From Thuidium tamariscinum (taxonomy: Eukaryota; Streptophyta; Bryopsida; Hypnales; Thuidiaceae): a stretch of DNA of 64,000 bases. The DNA lies in NCBI GenBank assembly GCA_947034885.2, contig OX344758.2:13667067-13731066 (forward strand), given 5' to 3'. The translations under genes and the position numbers were made by a program. Below the pieces are notes generated by a model that saw only the letters and a list, made by a program, of their open reading frames with translations, had not been told where the DNA came from and did not search any database. Below, one piece after another: positions 11,926 to 23,744 of the stretch (its first letter is position 1; each line of letters opens with the position of its first letter).

Positions 11926-14018
11926 CACTTGAAATTTCCACTTCAAGTAGCCAACAAAAGATTGAAGATTATCCTCAAATGCAAACTAAAAGTCACTTGA
12001 AGGGGCCCTAAGCCTTCAAATTCCAATAAAATACATAAAACTTGGCCAAGTCTTTGGTCCAAGCAATGCTCTAGCCACACTAGTAGCACTTAAGTGAAAT
12101 AACAAGTGTCGGTGCGAGAAAATAAGGGTACTGGCAACCTCGAGGGGGGCCCTTATATACCCGTGGCCGGGCCCCTCTCGGTAATTGCCAATGAAAACAC
12201 TTTGTTACTTCTTATCCTAAACTACCCTAATGTAATTCCAAAATATTAGTTGTTTAATGGTGGAAATTTCTAAAAACATCCCCATTTGGTCAAAGAAATC
12301 TTGGCCAAATCAAATCCAAGATCTTAACCCAAAATATTTTGGAATTAACCCTAATTTACGTAGATATTTTGCAAATTAACCCAAAGTCATTTTGAAAATT
12401 GTCTTTCTTTAGCCCAAAGATGGCTTTTTATGCAAGAAAGAGATCTTGACCAAATCCAATCTTTGATTTTCCAAGAGATATTTCCAAAATCACTTCTAAT
12501 TAACCGCAATTAACGATTAAAAAGTCAAACTAAGAGCTGACCCTCTCTATCTTTTAGGGAACAACTGGAAACGGAAAACCGTCTACGCCATTGCCTTCAG
12601 AAGACCCCAATTAGCCTAAGGGACCCCTTACCCCTCACTCCTAGGCCATTTGTGCGCCCAAATTGAAATTACGGTAACTCCAATTAAAAGTCAAAAATCT
12701 AACTTCTAGGATTTGTGCATTTCGATGAATCTGTCAGGCCAGGGTTGTTAGGAATGTCCGTGAGAGTAAGGAATGACTCCTTATTTGCGAAAATTGGACA
12801 TCATTCGCTCCTGATACGCCAGTCAACCCACCGCCAACTTATAACTTCTAGTGAAATTCGATGTCGATGCCGGTTTTGGTAGTTGGGAATGTCGTAATGT
12901 CTTCAAATTTGACCAGGCGCTTATTAAGCACACAAAAACCTATCCTAATTTTTAGTGAGATTTTACCGCATCATACGTAATTTCTATGATTTTACGAACA
13001 TTTCTATGTGCGATTGACTTCCCATGGAGTCAACGTGGAATTTCGGAAAAATCCGAAATAAATTGGGTAACATCTAGGGCACTCCTAGATTCTTGGTGTA
13101 AGTTCCACGCAACCTTGCACCTTTCTAATTTTAGTAAATTGGAATTACTTTGCCCAATTGGACAATTTAATTCCCAATGCCCGGGAATCTTGGACAATTG
13201 TTTGGTTCTTGTTCGCTCTTAGCATGCTCCTACCCTTGGAACACCTCTCTGTAGTCTTCAATCTCCAATCCTCCATCTTTTATCTCGTGAAGTTCGAATT
13301 CTCCAAATCCATTGTAGTGGTTTTACCTTTAAATCCAATTCGTTCCAAAATTGAACTTAATCCCTGGTAACTCTTCTAGGCTCGTAGTAGATTCTTTAGC
13401 TTAGCCAGTATGTTGTGTGCATCCTTAAAAGGTTGACTTTGCACAGACAATCGCTAGGACTGACTAACTCTCTATTCCTTATTTCTCTTGGAATTACTAA
13501 ATCTTCTCATAAACTTGCTTTGGAGACTTAGAATGATTCAAATTTCTAGGATTAGGAATTTTCCACCTTCTAAGTTGGTTTTCCACCATTTTGGCATAGA
13601 CTAACACCAAAACTCCTTCAACACTCTTTTTATGTTCTTTTCATGTATATTTTAGCTAATTTTTGCTATTTAATCGTGAAAAATAGACCCAGAGTCCTGA
13701 GTGCCATCTTGAGGGCTCACACCAGCCACAAATCACTGATCTTAGTGGACGGTCCCACAAGTTGCCAATCTGCAAAGGCAAGAGCTCACCATGAATCCAG
13801 AAGACTGTCAACAAAGACTGCATCCACTAAACCACTCTCTCACAGAAGCTTGTTCTGTTCAAGCCACTCGGAATTCAATGACTTATTGTGTTCTCAGACG
13901 TTGTTGCACTTTATCTTTGCAATATACTCAGAACAAGACGGATGGAAGTGCACAGTACAAACTGTAAGATGCTCTAAATAAATGCAAGCACACACTACTT
14001 GGTTCCGCTGAACAACGT

Positions 14019-16794
14019 TCATAACTGACTTGTATAGATTCGTTGAAAGAAACGGCGTTGGTCTCCTTTCTCCTGCTGCTCCCAACCCTTTATGAGATCC
14101 AAGTCTGCAGAGAAGAGTCGCACGTCTTCTCGCAAAGACTTCATCATGCGGCCATTTGGAAAGCCTATGTCATCCACCGTTATGGGTTTCTTCATCGATG
14201 AGCAGCCCGCATCCACGAGACGCGTCACCGGCTCTTCTAAGTCACAGTCATCGTGACTATTATCAAGAGCATCGTCATCTGAGTCGTCTGCCTTGTCCGA
14301 TCCAGCACTGGTATGGCATTCAACGTTTCAGAGAATTCGTTACAAAGAATGAAGTAGTGCCAAAGATCATGCAGGGTACAAAAGTGTAAGGAACGCTTGC
14401 ACACTGAAGGTATCAGCTGCGCACTAAATTAGACCGAACTGGGAGAGCAAACAGTGATTACAAAACAGAAGTCTTGTCCTTGACTGTATGAAGGAGCCAG
14501 TCACCTTCGATGATGTCCACGGCTCCACGCATACGTCAATGTGGACACAAGCTTGTTCATCTGAAATGTTTCAAAGCCGACATGTTTATGGATAGACCCG
14601 TACCTGTAAATGTCTTCCATGTCGTCAGGGGCCCGCCTTGGAGAGCGCGGACGGTCTTCCTCAGATGACGAGCACGGCGGTGTAGCGCAGTTTTTTTTCT
14701 TCCTCGGAGCTAGCATCGGTGAAGTCGCACAAGCCTTCCCTTTTCCTTTCGCCAAGGTCTTCACCCGCTTCTCTGCATCTCGCTTTGCTTTCATGTCGTC
14801 CACGAGCTGCATCCTCTGCTCCCTTTGCCGCGGAGGTGGTTCTCTATCGTCGTCGCTACTCCCCAGCGACATAGGTCGCGAAGCCTGGTAAGTACGTTTC
14901 ATGCTACGAGGAGGTCCCATAGTCTCCAACTTCTGCTGTAACCGATCAGGTACTTGCAATCCTCCCTACACAGAGAAAGATGAAAATTGTCAGCGATATA
15001 TCACAACTGGACAGTAAGGCTGTCTAAACATCAGACATGCCCTTGCCTACCACGACTACACACAATAAGTCAAGAACGGTCTGTAATGCTGGTTATGCAA
15101 TTCATGTGATCAAATGCCATAAGGCAATAGAGAAATAGTAATGGACACAACAAATCCATTAGGCCTACTACATACTAAATTTCAGTACAACAGTTAAAGG
15201 AATGCGGCATGTTGTGTCATCTGAAGAGCTGAACTTCCTCACGGTGTCAACTTTGCACATGTGTAGACATGGTCTGCTGCTCATGAGAGGGCCAACTCTT
15301 TCCGAAGTGACAACCGCATGGTCACGGCTGTGCATACAGAAAGTGTGCATTCCCACTCTGTATTCCAATTACACAGAAGCTACTGCTTTGCTTATAGCAG
15401 ACGGAGGAAGAAACCACCACGGATACAAAATACTTCACATACAATGACATGGAAGTGGCCTTACAATATGAGAAGAGATCACGCAGCACTGAAGAAGATA
15501 AACGCAGACTTGTGCACGCTAAACAATCGAGCAAGTGCTTCTCAAAAAACACGGTAAAAGAAAATGTGTTTAGAAAAACATATGAATGATGTAAGAAGCA
15601 CGGCTTATATGTTGCGAATTCAGAACCTACTGCCGCGTTGCCTCTTCCTTCAACCAAAGAGCCTATTCCCGTAATTTCGAATACACGTTGGTCTAGATAT
15701 TGGACGAGTGTATTAATGAGCCGCCATGGCTACAACTGATTACTTTTTGTGCCAGAGAGCTACATGTACTCCTTCCACACACTATCAAAAGATCATAAGA
15801 GTAATTGCAGTAAATGAAAGGCATTGGCGACGTAGCTCACCGTACAGGATTTGGGTTTCCCGAAAACTTGCCATTCATGACCAGCCTGAGCAGGAGCTTC
15901 TGTGCAGTAGGGGAAATTTTTTTCGCAATCTGTCGACTGAAGTGGAAATGGCTGAGCGTCCATGATCGCTGCTGCGGGTGGCCAAGACACTATCTGCGCA
16001 ACAAAGCTGTCGAAAAGCTGTCGGGCACTGTCTAAGAACACGAATTGCGAGGGCCGCTCTTGTTGTAAGCCTAACCCTAAAATTGCATTTCCGTTTTCAC
16101 CGTGGGCTCTTGAATTGAAGGCCATGTTGCAGTTGAGTGCGTGATGTAGGGTTGCGTGCGAGTTCAGAGATAGGGTTCATGCTCTCCGAAACCATGGAGA
16201 CAGCAAAACCGCTCTGCTTCCTCACTGCATGCCAATTACACGTGGAGTCAGTGCGCGTGCAGGGTCAGTAGTGTCTGTCCATGGGGGACGTGTTTTCCAA
16301 AACGCAGATGAACATGTCAAAAGAAATGCCTGCCATGTTCAATGAAACACTGGGGTCTCTCAATTTATAAGTCAGAAACTCTCACCGATTGCGACGACCA
16401 TGCTGTATTGGTACCTTACATGTGGGGTACTGCACGTCCATGTTTCCAACAGCAAGTCGTCCAGAATGAACCACAAGCGCTGTCGAGCTAGTTTTCATTT
16501 CCACTTTCTTACATCTGAGCTCAACGGTGAATAGAGAAGTAATATTGCAGGAGGGCCATCCATTGATGCGCTGTAGGGCAAGGGCAACCGCATGACTTAA
16601 AAAGCAGGATTCAGTCATGTTGGGAGGTTGGCCCCGAAATCTAAAATCGTTGTTGCTCGTAATGGAAACCCTAAACCTATCTGTCGTCGAAAATATAAAG
16701 TTCTCCATAACATGAAACATGCAAGCAAGAAATGAATGAGTCCCGTGCTTTCCAAAGTTCCCTTTCGTCAGACTGATGTACGTCAGAAAATGAA
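14019..16794 (-). CDS. multi-exon gene of unknown function (419 codons supported, 5' end unresolved)
   Basis: Four minus-strand exons join in one frame: 16,794-16,420, 16,076-15,841, 14,965-14,604 and 14,307-14,019 (stop). Donors are GTAAGG, GTGAGC and GTACGG. Acceptors are TTTTAG, TGTAG and ACCAG. Phases 1, 0 and 2 all agree. The first exon codes a compact segment with DRFRVSITSNNDFRFRG and ALALQRINGWPSCNITSLF. The rest is QLFDSFVAQIVSWPPA, VFGKPKSCTGGLQVPDRL, a basic Ser/Pro-rich stretch with KRVKTLAKGKGKA (possible nuclear signal), an acidic run DDSDDDALDNSHDDCDLEE, and a C-terminus MKSLREDVRLFSADLDLIKGW. I do not recognise the family. An exon with CSTCGEF...CYSCCRPYNF may lie upstream (about 17,016-16,835), but the intron to it would be very short. 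An alternative start is ATG 16,123-16,125 within the intron-1 region. Confidence 0.55.
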
Positions 16795-17016
16795 CTGGAA
16801 TGGGAAGATGTCATTCCTCTAACTGAACCTACCATAGAAGTTGTAAGGTCTACAGCATGAGTAGCAGAGGCCATAGGACTCATCAGAGAAAGAAGTCACA
16901 GGGAATTCTCCACAAGTACTGCAATGGATGGAGATACTGCTCTTATTTTTTAACAAATTACAAAAATTCATAGATGGATAGACTTGTTGAACATGACGAG
17001 GGCCGACCAGGTTCAA

Positions 17017-17848
17017 CTATTCTCGTTATCTAATCTGTAGTAATGCAACCCAGTGCAGGTGTCCTACACATGTGTGCCAACAGTGAAGCGACGGAATTCT
17101 CCCATGTACAGTGGAGCTGGAGTCTTAGGAACTCTTTATCAGTAGATGAAAAAGATCCTCTATGATATTTTTGGGACTTATAGTGTCTGACAGTTAAGAA
17201 GTCATTACCAAATAATTACCCACATTAAGGAAGTCCTCAGAATCTACTTGGTTTGTTGATTCCCTTCACAGTGCAGAGTACATGAGGTCACTGTACCGTA
17301 CACTCTGTCTGAGAATTCAGAAAATGATTGTGGTCGTCTTATGTTAATGTGTTCTTCAAAAGTGCCTAAACCATAATCAAATTAAGGTGCACATAGCTGA
17401 ATTAGAATGTTTCCAAGTCCAAAAAGTTAAAATGAATCTTTAGTCAAACATGAGCACCACTAATACAGTGGTCCGCAGAGAATGTATTCTTTTGATAAGT
17501 AGTAGAAATTAGTGAGGAACAACCGAACTTCAAAATTAAGCCTTCACTGATTCGAATTGAATTGTTGCTGACATATTAGTTTGTTTGGATGACAATACGA
17601 TGGCCTGAAATTCATATCAGTTGACGTTTCTTCTTTTCCAAAGCTAAAATGGGTGAAATTCTAAGGACTTTAGAATTCATGTTTTTGGATGAGCATGGAC
17701 TATGAGTATGTCAATGTCTACATGTGTATGTTTTTCACTGTACTCTATGATTTTGAAGCTCTTCGGTAGAGCGAAGACATGTCCATTGCAATTGTGAAAC
17801 CCTTGAACACTAGTAGGTTCTAATGATGTTTTCTGTGCTTTCTTAGAA
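17017..17848. other. intergenic or intronic, no gene seen
   Basis: This stretch is moderately AT-rich with no long frames. It lies between the unknown minus-strand gene and the small plus-strand exon, so it may hold their promoters or an intron of the plus-strand exon. Confidence 0.4.
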
Positions 17849-18188
17849 TTCACCGAGCAGCAACGGACACGTGGAAGGGGGAGACATGGAAGACATCGAA
17901 TCGGTAGGCGAGTGCGAACATTTTATTGACAACTATCCATTTGAAGAATATGAGGAACAGGAGTCACTGTACTTAGTAGAACTAGTTCTGCAGTACATGG
18001 AACATATGTACTACTACGAACGCGGTATAGTAGGTGGCCAAGACTTCATGCCCGCCACAGTGGACGATGTGTATGCCCAGAACATATATTGCATGTCATG
18101 GTTCTATAACGGATGTTATCCCTTTGATCAATGGGAGGAAGACTATGATGAAACATTGTATGAGCTAGTTTGTTCTGCGATGTCGTAG
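17849..18188 (+). CDS. acidic terminal exon, unknown
   Basis: A good acceptor (TGCTTTCTTAG) is followed by a frame open for 112 codons to a TAG stop at 18,186-18,188. An internal ATG lies at 17,886. The peptide is strongly acidic and rich in Tyr and Cys: MEDIESVGECEHFIDNYPFE, then LVLQYMEHMYYYERG and FDQWEEDYDETLYELV. No family is recognised. It could be the last exon of a host gene, or a side ORF of the CACTA element that starts 650 bp downstream. Upstream exons were not found. Confidence 0.35.
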
Positions 18189-18839
18189 AACCAAAATCAT
18201 AGTACTGTGTAGTGAAGTATCCAATTTTTTTTTGGGGTCGTAATGCGTGCGGTCTTACTTTGTAACCTATAGTGACAATTCTGTACGTTGGGACATGGTA
18301 AGATTTTACTGAATACATAATCTTCTTGAGTGTACCAATTCGGTTATCGTTTGAAACGCGAAAAGCATGTTGTGGACTTGTGGTACATGTCAGTCACATG
18401 CATCACATGTTCAAGGTGCACAATAGTAGCGATATCTTTGGAATAAGTTTAAATTGAAGTCATCATAACATTAGAGCTAGAGGAAGTTAACAAAGGAGTC
18501 TTAGAAAATTGAATTCTGTATTGTTCATGTAATGCACGGCCATTCAATAATGGTACCGATAGCGTTTCAAATGAGTACTTATAAGTACACATCTTTTTTC
18601 AGAGGCATTGAAATCTATTTTCGTTTGCAACGCACTGTACATTCGTGTGCTGTTCCATACTGCGAATATATAGAGGGATGGAGTTCTGCAAGCACCGTGA
18701 ACGTACTAATGGGCCAGAAATTGTGTTTACCTGGCAAAAACAGATGCAATACAGTATCTGAGCATGGGCCTCTGACGTGGACGTTCCTGATGGAACTGTA
18801 CACAACTTCATGTTTGTTCTGTGACAATTGAAGAGAACA
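18189..18839. other. leader region upstream of the CACTA transposase
   Basis: I recognise no gene here. The overlapping short ORFs near 18,532-18,880 have no protein features. A CACTA terminus is expected in or upstream of this stretch, but I could not pair inverted ends. Confidence 0.4.
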
Positions 18840-21800
18840 ATGAATAGCAACATTCGTCGACGCGTCACAACTGTACGCATTGCTGAAGATGGTCGTACAC
18901 TACGTCATATTCTAGCTGGTGATTTAATTCTGCAGACGGAGTTACGGGTAGCTACAGAGAAGAATATACATGCGTACCCATGTCCATGTAAAGATTGCCA
19001 TGGCGCGTTATGCAAAACCATCGATATTATACGTAAACACCACAGATTGGTGGGGCGTGATGCATTCCTAACGAAGTCCATGATCGGAGGTGACCCAATT
19101 GATGGGTATCCGGTGGGTGGGATATGGGTCGAAGACATGATGTACGATGATGACATAGTGCAAGAAGAAGCACAACCCGATGTACATGTGGATGCGGCAC
19201 ACGAATTACCTATTGAGGATGCTCCGAATGCCACCCTGAATGAGGATCCACTGTTGGACGAGTACCATGATGTGCAACGTCAAGTAATGGAGGCTCTTGA
19301 TCGCGGAGATGCTTTGCATCGACAGCATCTCGAAGGCGAGGATGTCATAGAGAACGATGAGATGGAGAGTGATGGTTTGGATGGATTGGAAGATTTATAT
19401 AAGCAAGCAACAACAGCCTTGTATGCAAGATCTAAAACAAGCGTAGTGTCAACTACGGTTGTGATCATGAACATGTGTCTCGTGTTTTGTGTGAGCAACA
19501 AATTTACAAATGAACTGCTGCACTACTTGTCAAAAGATATGTTGCCAACGAATAACAAGCTTCCCCGTAGTCATTATGCGGCACGAAAGACAATTCAAAG
19601 GCTCGGTTTGAATTACAACAACATACATGCTTGTCCGGACGTATGTGTACTGTATGATGTTGAGAATGCAGTGCTCAATAGTTGCCCAAGATGTCGCAAG
19701 TCACGCTGGATGGAAGGAAGCAATACAATTCCGGCAAAGGTAATTCGCCACTTCCCACTGATACCTCGTTTGAAGCGCATGTGGCGTTCAAAAGAACTAG
19801 CTACGATGCTCACCGGGTATACCAAGCATGTTAGTGATGATGGCATCATGAGGTCAGTGGTTGATAGCCCAGCATGGAAACACATTGATAACAACATAGC
19901 CTTTGCAAACTTCGGTGATGAACCGCGGAATATGCGATTTGGTTTAGCTTTGGACGGCGTAAATCCGTTCAAATTAAGCAATACGAACTGGTCAATGTGG
20001 CCGGTGCTCATTTTGATTTACAATTTAGAACCATGGTTTGTCACCAAAAAGTTCTTCATATTTTTATGCATTCTCATATCAGGGAAGCACTCTCCAACAA
20101 GTAGAGGCATTGGTGTGTTTTTACGGCCACTCCTGAACGAGTTGAATGAGTTGTTCGATGGAGTGCCAGCATTGGATTTTTCGCGACCTGAAGGTGCACG
20201 ACGTTTTCAGCTTCGAGGTGTTCTTTTGTGGACAATCTCGAATTTCCCAGCGTATGGACTAATAGCAAGCGTAACCTGCAAAGGATACAAAGGCTGTGTC
20301 TCATGTGGACCGGAAACAGATGCTCGTATGGCAAAGACTGGTGACGTTCTTGTGGGTCGTCGTTGTAGAGGTTCAAAAGTTGTATATGGCGGAATGCGAA
20401 GATATTTACCTCGACAACATCCATACCGTCGAAATAAACGATTCAATGGCAAGGTCGAGAGTCGTGGTGCACCGCCGATCATGTGTGCTATAGATGTAAT
20501 TAGATATACAGCATGGCGACAATCATATCTAGATCTTGGTGGAAAAGAGAACACTAAAGATGATCCAGTGCACTTCACAGGTGTGAAGTTACTTCCCGAA
20601 CTGTTTATACTCTCATATTGGCAGGTATGTTGTTACAAACTGGTACTTCAGCTTGTATTCATAGTAGAAGATGAGTGTAAACTGTGAACACAAATCTAGA
20701 AACATTGCATTCTAGAAGTTCAGATTAATGACATCAAATTATCATGACGTACTATTCATTGTATGGGTATGGAAAAAACTAAAATCACATGCTACGAACA
20801 GCACACTCAGAAATACATGTATGAAAAGGTGAAATTTTAACATTGAGAATCCAATTGAACTGTAAGTGAACTAGTATTACAATGGACGATGCTGAAAGTG
20901 AACTTGTAGAAGTCTTACCATTCATTTGATGTGAAAGCTAATGCATTGTACGTGATTCGTTTTTCAGCATTTACTGGCCCCTCACATCTTAGATGTCATG
21001 CATTGCGAGAAGAATTTGTGCGAGAATATAGTAAAGACACTACTCGGTATGAACGATAGCGCAGGAAGTCGTCAAGATGCTGAGGATTTACAAGTGTGAG
21101 AGGAGATCTGGTTGCAACCAGGACGCCGTGCACGAGATGAATTTTATATGTCCGCTGCACCGTATGTTTTAAATGCTGAGGAACGTAGATAATTCCTGGA
21201 AGTCATAACAACAATGAAGACACCGACGAACTATGTTGGATCAATCCACAAGCGTATGAAGGACGGCAAACTCCAATATATGAAGATACATGATTACCAC
21301 ATTCTCATGCAACAGGTATTCACCATGTACACACTCTATTAGTATATAAATGCAAATCGATTAAAAGAAAAAGGACCTATTTAATCGAAAGGGAGCTCAA
21401 TATTCAATGTTTAGTTTTCATGTAAATGAAAATAGTAGACCTTGCATTGAATAGCTCATAGTCACATACATGTTTTCATGGCAGAGTACATCGGGGAAGA
21501 CTATTTGTAGGTGGTACTACATCTAGAAAAGAGCACCCTAAACCTAAAGAACAGCGTTGATTTAGAAGGAGACAATTCAAATACATGTACAACTCAATGT
21601 ACACACTGTAAACTATAACGAGGTCCACTTAGGTGCATGTGGGTCGTAATGACATGAACGGACATTGGTATTGAAGGTACTGCCAATTGCGGTGCGGAAC
21701 GTGTTGGACGAAAATGTTAGAACAACGATCATCCGGATTTGCCGTGTTTTTCAAAAACTTTGCGAGAAAGAGATTCGAAGTTCTGATGAAGCTGATCAGA

Positions 21801-23744
21801 TGCACAACGTGATTATAGCCACATGCATGCTTGAAAAGGAATTTCCACCAACTTTCATGAATATTATGTCACATCTGTCTGTGCACTTAGTGCAACAACT
21901 ATTTCTTTGTGGACCAATTCACTGTCGGTGGATGTATCCTATTGAGAGGTACATGAAGACATTGAAGGATCATGTGCGTACCTTAGCGCATCCTGAAGGA
22001 AGTATGGCTGAAGGTTATCGAATGGAAGAAGCACTCGGGTTCTGTACAGAGTATTTGAAGGAGTTCCGCGGCACTACTCATCGTGTGTGGGATCCCACTA
22101 AGGATGCTCGAATGAATGATGAAGTTCTACGATCAAATGAGAGAAGGAAGCGAAAAATGTCGGACGATGTGCGACAGTACACACATGCATTTGTTTTAGA
22201 CAATGCAGCATCCTTACAACCATGGCGAGAGTAAGTACATGTGACTTAACATATGAACTAAGTCATTATGGAAAATGATGTTTGAGCTCAAGATTAGAGG
22301 TTTGCTCTGTAATACTAGAAGGGAAACAATGTTACATTCATGATACTAAATGTTGTAAGACTAAAAAAGTGAAAAAATGGATGTACCAAAGAAAGGAAAT
22401 TGTGTCAGAACGTATACATTGAATAATTAGTAGGCGTTGAAGTTGTCATTTTTGTTAGCACCAATGTTGGAAACAATGTGGGAAGTCCTATGTCAATATG
22501 GAATTCCGTTTTTAATAACTTAAACTACAGAACTATGATTTTGAAATGAAGTTCTCCAAATATGTAATGAAGGTTGTATTGATATAAGCTTCTCATGTTT
22601 AATAGGTGTACAAAACCATTTTTGAAGAAGGACATGAGAGAAATGACATGAAGTAGCACAATATTACAACATGGACAATAAGTACTTATGTAAATGAATG
22701 TGGTCTTGTGCAATCTGTTCAGTTGTTCTACAAATTATTGAAAGTGAGTGATCATGTAGTAAAAAACATAAAGTGAGAATCTAGTTCCCGTCGTCAATTT
22801 CGATTCTGAAGTTCACAAACATCTTGTGTTCTAAACTCCAATCAATAAGACATTTACAATGAACAAGTTCCTTAAGGATTGAACCACTTGTTCTGTACAG
22901 GGATTACATTGTTGCAAAAGGCCAAAGGTGGACGGAACGTGAAGCATTTCGTGTTGGTGCACGTCGAAACCAACCAGCAGCAGCTGTGCGTTATCCAGTG
23001 GAGTTACATGATCTTCCCCCGTTTGCGGATTGGTTGCGTTCGTGCGTTAAAAGACTTCAACGTGGGGGTCAAAACATACCAGAAGACGTAGTGCAGTACA
23101 CACAACCGCCGGAACGGTATGCAACCTCACACCGCCATATGCACACATTTGGTATGCATTTGCGTGTAAGAAGCTCTGAATCAGCGTTGGTTACTCAAGA
23201 TTCATGTGTAGCAGTATCGTTCACACGCCAGTTGCGATGGGGTATTGTCAATGGGATTCTTGTTCAGACAACGGAAGAGTATGTGGGATACATAGAGGAA
23301 ATATTAGAACTTGATTACCGAAATCACTGCACAACCGTTTTGCTATGTGATTGGGTGAAGGGAAGTCGTGACATTCGCTACCCAACTGTGCAACGAGACC
23401 GGTATGGATTTGCCATGGCGAACTTCAACAACATGGATAGAAAGGTCCATGCAGACTCCTTCGCTTTTCCATTACACTGCCAGCAGGTTATGTTATCAAA
23501 TGATCCCCATAAACGGGGGTGGAAGATCATATGTCGAACAGACGTGAGAGGCAGACGAGGCGAAGTTGAGTACGCAAACATGATTCCAAGAATTGTGCAA
23601 GTCGGCAATGATGAAGAGGTCGACGGTCTACAACCAAGAATGTTAGCAACTAAGCCAGTAAGAGAAGCGAATGTTGTAGGGGGGGTGTACGTTAGAGTTG
23701 TTGACGATGGTGATGCGCGAGTGCGTAGTCCACTGTCAGAGTAG
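18840..23744 (+). mobile_element. CACTA (En/Spm) element, transposase region
   Basis: The exons carry a tnp2-type transposase (Transposase_21), a DUF4218-like region and a DUF4216-like region in the order usual for plant CACTA elements. The 5'-CACTA...TAGTG-3' termini were searched for by eye on both sides without a convincing pair, so only the coding span is given. Confidence 0.85.
18840..23744 (+). pseudogene. CACTA tnp2-like transposase, four exons, two in-frame stops
   Basis: Exons 18,840-20,624, 20,968-21,315, 21,677-22,230 and 22,901-23,744 join in phases 0, 0 and 2. They give 1,176 codons. Exon 1 has a Cys-rich transposase-associated N-terminus (YPCPCKDCHGALC), an acidic linker, and the tnp2 core with RNMRFGLALDGVNPF and SNTNWSMWPVLILIYNL. 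Exon 2 has HLLAPHILDVMHCEKN. Exon 3 resembles DUF4218 (LSVHLVQQLFLCGPIHCRWM). Exon 4 resembles DUF4216 (VLLCDWVKGSRDIRYP, YGFAMANFNN). Only exon 2 is broken, by TGA at 21,097-21,099 and TAA at 21,190-21,192, both one C-to-T step from sense codons. Splice sites are all intact, so inactivation looks fairly recent. The first ATG at 18,840 is chosen because translation runs on from it without a break. Confidence 0.85.

Larger units (their letters stand above)
9346..14018. other. repeat-rich non-coding stretch
   Basis: There is no supported gene in this stretch. It holds a possible coding scrap at 9,827-9,941, three tandem AT-rich repeats (10,256-10,590), a GC-rich patch (about 11,110-11,330) with GCCACGTGGC and repeated GCTCCTGGACTCCC, and repeated TTTTTGGACTTAACTAA-like units (11,350-11,510). 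A duplicated segment lies at 11,805-11,925, and a TATATA-containing promoter-like spot near 12,152. Parts may belong to the 5' end or LTR of the gypsy element. Confidence 0.5.

Noticed and set aside
1..13600. LTR pair for the gypsy element
   Set aside because: I compared 1-2,100 with 9,600-13,600 by eye and found no long direct repeat, no tRNA primer site and no matching polypurine tract.
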